A stretch of 64,000 nucleotides of DNA, from NCBI GenBank assembly GCA_964627055.1, contig CAZVGV010000001.1:1-64000 (forward strand). The letters run 5' to 3'. Positions 59,699 to 64,000 of this stretch are shown here, one piece after another (position 1 is the stretch's first letter; each line of letters begins with the position of its first letter). The position numbers and the translations under genes are program-made. The notes below the pieces were generated by a model. The model saw nothing but the letters and a program-made list of their open reading frames with translations. It did no database searches and was not told the DNA's origin. Source of the DNA: JBBTQS01 sp964627055. GTDB taxonomy: Bacteria > Patescibacteriota > Patescibacteriia > Magasanikbacterales > JBBTQS01.

Positions 59699-61162
59699 AT
59701 GGAACGATTGTGCAAAATATGTGGTGGCTACCATAGTCCAGGTCAGTGCACGAAGAAGGAAAATTCAGCGGAACTTAGTCCACTTGTCTTTGCCCCATTT
59801 GCCGAAAAGTATGCGGGTAAGGCTATTCTTGAATGTGTCCTCATGGCCGCTTCGGAGCTCGATGAGTATGAGTTACTAGTGAAGCAGAAGAGGCTGACCA
59901 ATCATGAATTAGTTGAATATCTTGGACTTATCGGATTTTTTGAAACCTATCCGGCAATATTGCAAGATGCAAACCAACAGTACAAAAAATACACAGAACA
60001 GCTAGACAAAGAATTGACTCGTAGTTATTCGGATCCGGCGGTTCGTAGAAGAAAAAAATACGACGGATTTGTGAGTGCGTTGTCGGCACCTGCAATCCTT
60101 GACCGCCCCGTTCTAAAAGAGGTCGTGGACGAACTTTTCTTTATCCAGAGAGATGAGATGGTGACAGCATGGCTCAATCAGATAGAACTTCCCAAACGAA
60201 GTATTTCTAAGGAAGGCGTCATCGATGTGACGCAGAAGGTTTTTCGTGAATGCGCCAAATGGTCGATCGCTTCGCAACAGAATAGAGATGATCTTTCGGC
60301 ATATATTTTTCTCCGTAAGGTTGCCGAGGCATATGCATTTGCTTTAAATTTACAACAGAGCGGGGCGTACTCTGGAGAATTTGATACCGTAGCAGCGGAA
60401 GAAGCGAGCGATCTGCGAGTGGATGTTTTGAGTACAAGATTGCGGCCTGGCGTGTATGAATGTCAGGTGCCAGATGGAGTGCCTTGGATCACAGTCATGT
60501 ATCTGGTGGTCCCCGAAGAGGGGAAGGAGCCATTTACTTGGGCTGGTGTAGAGGTAGAGTTAGCAGGTGACCCACAGGACAGTTCCAAGCTCACGCATAC
60601 GTCTTGGCCTATTAGTGAACTTACCAGAGAGTTGGGAGTCATGGGTTCTAAAATCACGACGTTGGGTTCGCTGTTTGAAAGGTATGGTCTAGAAAAAGAA
60701 TATCAGCAATTTCAGCATGAAATATTTCGGTCGATTGCGTCCCTTATTGAATCATACCCAGAATGTATCTTAGATAGACAGCAAGAAACAGATGAATTGG
60801 AGAGAGCACTTGTTCAAGAACCTGTACAGGAAGAAGATATGGATGCGCTACAGGTATCTCTTCCACGGGCTCAGTATAAAGAAGATGCGTTAGTGGCAGA
60901 GCGCCAACAGAAAAAGCATGAGATCTTTCGTGAGATGCGAAACCTCTCTTTTGAGAGGACCATCAAAGCATTTCAGAGACTTGGAGTAGAAGTCAGGTAC
61001 GGTGGCCGTCACATCAAGTTGGTGAAAATGGAAAACGGGCGAGAGCGTACCGTTCCGTTCATGAATCGTCATAGTAAGGGAATACATTATATGGCTCGTG
61101 TTGTGAGACAAGCCATCAACATCTTGGGTCTGGATGAGCAGGAATTTGTTTCGGCGCTTTGA
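59699..61162 (+). CDS. Large protein with N-terminal zinc-knuckle-like motif and C-terminal HicA-like domain
   Basis: 487 aa. Residues 5-17 read CKICGGYHSPGQC (C-x2-C-x3-H-x4-C, zinc-knuckle-like). The middle (about 20-400) is mostly helical, with no recognised domain. The last 65 residues match the HicA/YcfA fold: TIKAFQRLGVEVRYGGRHIKLVK with the His of the GSH/GRH loop, then RTVPFMNRHSKG and VVRQAINILGLDEQEFVSAL. HicA toxins are dsRBD-like mRNA interferases of about 60 aa. Here the domain is the tail of a protein eight times larger and no hicB follows. The gene is alone between two identical tRNA-Gly repeats. Confidence 0.7.
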   Translation: MERLCKICGGYHSPGQCTKKENSAELSPLVFAPFAEKYAGKAILECVLMAASELDEYELLVKQKRLTNHELVEYLGLIGFFETYPAILQDANQQYKKYTEQLDKELTRSYSDPAVRRRKKYDGFVSALSAPAILDRPVLKEVVDELFFIQRDEMVTAWLNQIELPKRSISKEGVIDVTQKVFRECAKWSIASQQNRDDLSAYIFLRKVAEAYAFALNLQQSGAYSGEFDTVAAEEASDLRVDVLSTRLRPGVYECQVPDGVPWITVMYLVVPEEGKEPFTWAGVEVELAGDPQDSSKLTHTSWPISELTRELGVMGSKITTLGSLFERYGLEKEYQQFQHEIFRSIASLIESYPECILDRQQETDELERALVQEPVQEEDMDALQVSLPRAQYKEDALVAERQQKKHEIFREMRNLSFERTIKAFQRLGVEVRYGGRHIKLVKMENGRERTVPFMNRHSKGIHYMARVVRQAINILGLDEQEFVSAL

Positions 61163-61234
61163 AGATTTTTGGAACGTGGCAGAACGATCCTAGATGTCGG
61201 AAGTTTTGCAGCAAGTCGTGAAGGTATAATTTTT

Positions 61235-61274
61235 AAAAAAACAAGAGTGCGTCCCGTATGGACCGCACTCTTGT
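61235..61274 (-). terminator. Minus-strand terminator in cassette
   Basis: Perfect 11-bp stem (61274-61264 with 61251-61241) followed on the minus strand by TTTTTTT. It overlaps the 3' end of the truncated gene remnant (61268-61420) and may also end readthrough of the plus-strand gene. Confidence 0.8.
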
Positions 61275-61420
61275 TGAATATCACGAGTTCCTCGAGCTGG
61301 ATGTCACGCATGGTACCCGTGGAGTGCAAGTAGAACTGCGTACCAGGGAAGCACCCGCACAATAAGACGTTGATGTGATCGTCCTTGCTGGGTGTGGACG
61401 GCAGAGCCGTGCGGTGGCAC
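61268..61420 (-). pseudogene. Truncated copy of the 61974 gene
   Basis: The minus strand encodes DDHINVLLCGCFPGTQF and MRDIQLEELVIFNKS, close to GHINVFLRGCFPGKQF and MRDIQPEEFVMFNKS at the C-terminus of the gene at 61974-62558. DNA similarity is clear at 61270-61385 against 61990-62105, then resumes near 61398 against about 62236, so about 130 bp are missing in between. The original stop and N-terminus are lost. Confidence 0.75.
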
Positions 61421-61424
61421 GTGA

Positions 61425-61567
61425 TCAGCCGAGCCCATGGGGTGCGTCAGCGAGGAGTTGTAGTGTGGGTACAGAGATGGCAAGCCGAATTGTTTCGTGG
61501 TCATCACCTAGGAGGGATTCAATTGCTGGGTCGAACTGTGGGGTGATGAAGTTTTGGATGTACTCAC
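61425..61567 (-). pseudogene. C-terminal fragment of an unknown gene, cut by the repeat
   Basis: An open minus-strand frame without a start (SEYIQNFITPQFDPAIES.. to ..LQLLADAPHGLG, then TGA at 61427) begins exactly where the right 97-bp repeat starts. It looks like a protein end whose upstream part was removed when the repeat was placed here. Confidence 0.45.
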
Positions 61568-61664
61568 TCGGTACAGTGTCCCCACAAATCGCGGGTATTG
61601 TATAACGGCTATTATCTCAGTTTTCCAAACTGATGACGCGGGTTCGACTCCCGCTACCCGCTCC
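61568..61664 (+). repeat. 97-bp direct repeat, right copy (with tRNA-Gly)
   Basis: Exact copy of 59424-59520. It lacks a -35 box in its own flank. Confidence 0.95.
61591..61662 (+). tRNA. tRNA-Gly (anticodon TCC), copy 2
   Basis: Sequence identical to copy 1. The 3' flank reads CCG, so CCA is not encoded, and only the -10 box TACAGT (61572-61577) is present upstream. Expression may be weak or depend on readthrough. Confidence 0.9.
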
Positions 61665-61745
61665 GCTTCAAGAATACAGGTACAAGCCTTGCGTTATCCG
61701 TTCGCAGCGTGCATACTGCGCTTGTTAGTCATAATCCAAAAATAT

Positions 61746-61868
61746 ATGGATGGAGTAGTAGTAGAGCCTGAGGTACAGGAAGAGGAAGTAGCAGTGCCAG
61801 CAGAAATGCCAGCTGAAGAGACCGAAGAAGCTGCTGCCCCAGCAGCAGAGGAAGAAGCCGCAGCGTAA
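61746..61868 (+). CDS. Small acidic Ala/Glu/Pro-rich protein
   Basis: 40 aa beginning MDGVVVEPEVQEEEVAV and ending in an Ala/Glu run. TTGCGT-17-CATACT (about 61690-61717) is a possible promoter and an excellent terminator follows, so the frame sits on its own transcript. Composition is strongly acidic (about 15 Glu) with no Lys or Arg, and it is likely disordered. Function unknown. Confidence 0.6.
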   Translation: MDGVVVEPEVQEEEVAVPAEMPAEETEEAAAPAAEEEAAA

Positions 61869-61880
61869 GCTGACGCTAAA

Positions 61881-61915
61881 TAAAACAACCTTCATCAGAA
61901 GGTTGTTTTATTTTT
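61881..61915 (+). terminator. Terminator after small acidic gene
   Basis: Perfect 12-bp stem (61881-61892 with 61899-61910), CATCAG loop, then TTTTTC. Confidence 0.9.
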
Positions 61916-61926
61916 CTTGGAAAGGA

Positions 61927-61954
61927 CAACACACCACCGGTAGGTGATGCGTTG
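61927..61954 (-). terminator. Hairpin terminator of 61974 gene
   Basis: On the minus strand a 12-bp stem with two G-U-type pairs and a TACC loop (61954-61943 with 61938-61927), followed by TCCTTT. The wobble pairs favour the minus strand. Confidence 0.6.
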
Positions 61955-61973
61955 TGGGTAGGCTTGTGGATCA

Positions 61974-62558
61974 TCAGTAGCCGAAGTGGCTCTTGTTGAA
62001 CATCACAAATTCCTCAGGTTGGATGTCGCGCATGACCCCCTTGGAGTTCAGGTCGAACTGCTTGCCAGGGAAGCACCCGCGCAAAAAGACGTTGATGTGT
62101 CCGTCTTTGCGGGTACAGATTCGGAACACGAACGTGATCAGGTTCGTGCGCGGACTGGGGACACGTTCGTCGACGACGTAGTGCACGGTGGTGTGGTCGT
62201 TCACGTACACGATCTTCGTCTGAGTCCACGCAGGGAGAGGACGGTAGAGCCGTGCAGCCCGTGACCAGCCGACCCATTGTGTGGGATGTTTGATGGTCAC
62301 ACACCTCGTGGTTGATGTGGCGCCGGATTGTACATGACGCCGGACAATGCGTCCCACACTCCTGACCAGTTGTCGCTCGATTTCTGTATCGTCAAAAACA
62401 TCTTCGGGGTGGCGCCAGAATCGGAATGCTCCAGCTCGCATGTTTCGTCGGTAATTGAAACTCGATCGGCGCATCTTCATCGCGTTACGATATCGCACGA
62501 CGATGTCGAATGGGACAGTGACTGGGATCGTGGAATCCTGGTTGTACGAACGTCGCAT
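61974..62558 (-). CDS. Hypothetical protein with paralogous remnant nearby
   Basis: 194 aa from MRRSYNQDSTIPVTV, with AGGAG about 8 nt upstream; a longer in-frame start at 62642 is unlikely. It is very basic (many Arg) in the first 120 residues. The C-terminal part (TNLITFVFRICTRKDGHINVFLRGCFPGKQF, then GVMRDIQPEEFVMFNKS) is the conserved module also found in the truncated copy at 61268-61420. No known family recognised. Confidence 0.6.
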   Translation of the reverse strand: MRRSYNQDSTIPVTVPFDIVVRYRNAMKMRRSSFNYRRNMRAGAFRFWRHPEDVFDDTEIERQLVRSVGRIVRRHVQSGATSTTRCVTIKHPTQWVGWSRAARLYRPLPAWTQTKIVYVNDHTTVHYVVDERVPSPRTNLITFVFRICTRKDGHINVFLRGCFPGKQFDLNSKGVMRDIQPEEFVMFNKSHFGY

Positions 62559-62703
62559 GACTGCACTCCTGCGGTTGATGTGGTGGTCTCCCCGAGAGCT
62601 CGGGAGAGGGAGTAGTACATCAAAGATTGCTGGATTCGTCAATACGCACTATAAAATAGTCGCATTGTTCTTGAGCCATGAAAAATGGTATTTTAGAAAA
62701 AAG

Positions 62704-63465
62704 ATGAATGATATGGAACAAGAACGAAAAGCAGCAGCCGAGCAGCAATGGATGGAAAGGGAACTAGGGGTAATTGTGCAAGCGACACAAGAAGTGCAAG
62801 ATCGTGTAGTATCTACAAAAGAAATATCCGCTGGGCAACTGATGCATGAGGCGTGTGTGTCTGAAGTGTACGTAGGGGAGTTTATGGATTGTACGGATGG
62901 TGCGCTGCGTGTGTGGTCGGCGATGCCGCAGGAGGTGCGGGGAAAGAAAATCTATGTCCTCGAACAAGGTGCTATGATTTTTGTCCCCAGAACAGTGGGG
63001 GGTGACTCAGTACTTGTTTCCAATCACTTTTCTCGGTGTGCGGCGATTATAGTGAATGAAGCGCGTGGCACACTTTTTGGTCATGCCACTGAATCTGATC
63101 GAGAGAGTATAGAGAAATTGCTAGAGGGTATTGAGGGCGTAGTTGACGGGGAGCACACGGTTCTCTTGGTTCTGGCGGTGGCCGAAGCGCGAGACATGAT
63201 GTATCTGTCAGATCCAACAGGTGCATGGACACAAGAGCGTGTGGCACAATTGCAGCAAGCACATCCGACAATGAGGATCTCTACGTATAGGAATACAGAT
63301 TTTGCACCAACGTACATAGAGCAATACATTGCGAACGAAGGACTTCCAGAAACTGCCGTCATTGTGAAGGGGCAAGAACTCTATATGATCGGGACAGCAT
63401 TAACGGATGAAGACGGGGTAGTACAGCAGACCTGTACAAGTGGAGCAATTACAAGAATAGCGTAG
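62704..63465 (+). CDS. Hypothetical protein, CheD/NTAN1-like pattern
   Basis: 253 aa from MNDMEQERKAAAEQQ. An N-terminal helical segment (about 1-40) is followed by a beta-rich domain with SNHFSRCAAIIVNEARGTLFGHATESDRESIEKLLEGI. The order Cys - hydrophobic strand - GTLFGHA - Ser/Glu helix resembles the Cys-His active site of CheD and N-terminal Asn amidohydrolases; this is a weak inference. TTGTTC-18-TATTTT lies about 10 nt before the ATG. The gene at 63475 starts 10 bp after its stop. Confidence 0.55.
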   Translation: MNDMEQERKAAAEQQWMERELGVIVQATQEVQDRVVSTKEISAGQLMHEACVSEVYVGEFMDCTDGALRVWSAMPQEVRGKKIYVLEQGAMIFVPRTVGGDSVLVSNHFSRCAAIIVNEARGTLFGHATESDRESIEKLLEGIEGVVDGEHTVLLVLAVAEARDMMYLSDPTGAWTQERVAQLQQAHPTMRISTYRNTDFAPTYIEQYIANEGLPETAVIVKGQELYMIGTALTDEDGVVQQTCTSGAITRIA

Positions 63466-63474
63466 TGGGAATCT

Positions 63475-63864
63475 ATGTATGGATCTAAGCCGCAGATTAT
63501 TCTAGATGTTGGTTTTGATTTTAGTTGGTCGTCACGTAAGGTTTGGGCACTAGATCTTCCTGTTGAGACGATGGCTATCACAGAACTTATTTGGCATTTC
63601 GGCATTCCATTCTGGGATAGCGAAGGAACTGACGAATATAATCTTACGCCGAACGACGTGCTAGCACATCCCGAAAAAGAGCCAACTCATTTCAGTAAAA
63701 TTCAACACGCCGATCTCGCATTCCCAATCGATATCATGGAGAATAAAGGCCGGTGGCTTATTCTCGACGGCCTCCATCGTCTCGCCAAGGCGTACATGCT
63801 TGGCATGACCGAGGTGCAGGTGCGCAAAGTACCGCGTGAGTTGATTCCTCTAATTGTAAAATAA
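63475..63864 (+). CDS. ParB/Srx-fold-like small protein
   Basis: 129 aa. The C-terminal GRWLILDGLHRLAKAYMLGM and VQVRKVP resemble the ParB N-terminal (CTPase/Srx) fold core, in which DGxHR binds nucleotide, as also found in many phage and accessory proteins. The chromosome-partition DNA-binding parts of ParB are absent, so it should not be read as ParB. Probably co-transcribed with the 62704 gene. Confidence 0.6.
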   Translation: MYGSKPQIILDVGFDFSWSSRKVWALDLPVETMAITELIWHFGIPFWDSEGTDEYNLTPNDVLAHPEKEPTHFSKIQHADLAFPIDIMENKGRWLILDGLHRLAKAYMLGMTEVQVRKVPRELIPLIVK

Positions 63865-63906
63865 ATCGATACTCCGATGCGATACCGCGCAAAACGTCAA
63901 ACATTC

Positions 63907-63935
63907 TTGTGGTTTTGATGCATAGGCGCTAGGAT
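63907..63935 (+). promoter_or_regulatory. Promoter of terminal partial gene
   Basis: TTGTGG (63907-63912), a 17-bp spacer and TAGGAT (63930-63935), with the start about 2 nt before ATG 63944. Confidence 0.55.
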
Positions 63936-63943
63936 CAGGGCAT

Positions 63944-64000
63944 ATGGATTACGCCTCAGTCGATCACTTTTTCGAACAAAAATTGCTGGCTAACGACGGT
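63944..64000 (+). CDS. Partial gene at window edge, possible O-methyltransferase
   Basis: 19 codons visible, beginning MDYASVDHFFEQKLLANDG and running off the window. The opening resembles class I O-methyltransferases (COG4122 type), where a VD-x2-hydrophobic helix precedes the SAM domain. This is tentative. Confidence 0.35.
   Translation, partial: MDYASVDHFFEQKLLANDG

Noticed and set aside
63475..63864. Chromosomal ParB to match the parS cluster
   Set aside because: Only the DGxHR core is present; the HTH and dimerisation parts of ParB are missing.

Overview
This window looks like a chromosomal replication-origin neighbourhood of a small-genome bacterium, most plausibly a member of the Patescibacteria (CPR). 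GC content is near 50 percent. Many genes start at or within about 10 nt of a consensus -10 box, which implies leaderless mRNAs. Genes are tightly packed and often overlap, and most proteins have short or divergent forms. UGA acts as a stop codon (for example for rnpA), which argues against the UGA-recoding Gracilibacteria and Absconditabacteria. The exact lineage is inference.

Layout. 0-7.7 kb: a HAD-like phosphatase, a candidate structured RNA, a dksA-like/lspA/Trm11-like operon, a minus-strand ychF/VIT operon, an intergenic cluster of three parS-like palindromes with DnaA boxes, tRNA-Arg, rmuC and rpsT. 7.7-18.6 kb: replication and wall genes (holA, polA, tRNA-Cys, a 3D-domain protein, a class A PBP, dnaN, dnaA), then rpmH-rnpA-yidD diverging from dnaA, with DnaA boxes in the dnaA-rpmH gap and three more across the rnpA/yidD junction. 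18.6-33.7 kb: nfo, tig, hppA, a LysM/M23 peptidase, comM, rpsF-ssb-rpsR, recA, a RodZ-like protein and ftsK. 33.7-34.5 kb: an 800-bp gap with two tandem minus-strand structured RNAs, each with a good promoter and a 21-bp terminal helix followed by a U run, plus the rpoB promoter and an attenuator-like leader. 34.5-43.7 kb: rpoB-rpoC, yebC-ruvC and an unknown gene. 43.8-48.4 kb: accessory genes (SDR-like, 2H phosphoesterase, glycosyltransferase, thioredoxin-reductase-like, two unknowns). 48.5-53.1 kb: a carbon-metabolism operon (split transketolase, PfkB kinase, class II aldolase) followed by a TrmB-type regulator. 53.1-59.4 kb: a palindromic operator over a strong promoter, trmH, a YibE/F membrane protein and a DNA-processing group (TM0106-type nuclease, DEDDy exonuclease, nth, PIF1-like helicase). 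59.4-64 kb: a tRNA-Gly gene duplicated as an exact 97-bp direct repeat around a 2-kb cassette. The cassette carries a large protein with a HicA-like C-terminus and remnants of other genes. Several unknown small genes follow.

How it fits together. Initiation (DnaA, beta clamp, PolA, Pol III delta), segregation (parS, FtsK), repair (RecA, RuvC, Nfo, Nth, RmuC) and transcription/translation genes cluster around the origin. Core genes mostly lack a Shine-Dalgarno sequence and have short or no leaders. The accessory genes carry GGAGG-like sites and long hairpin terminators. The most promising undescribed elements are the tandem RNAs upstream of ftsK, the 97-bp tRNA-Gly cassette with its HicA fusion, and the operator-controlled short transcript at 53.4 kb.
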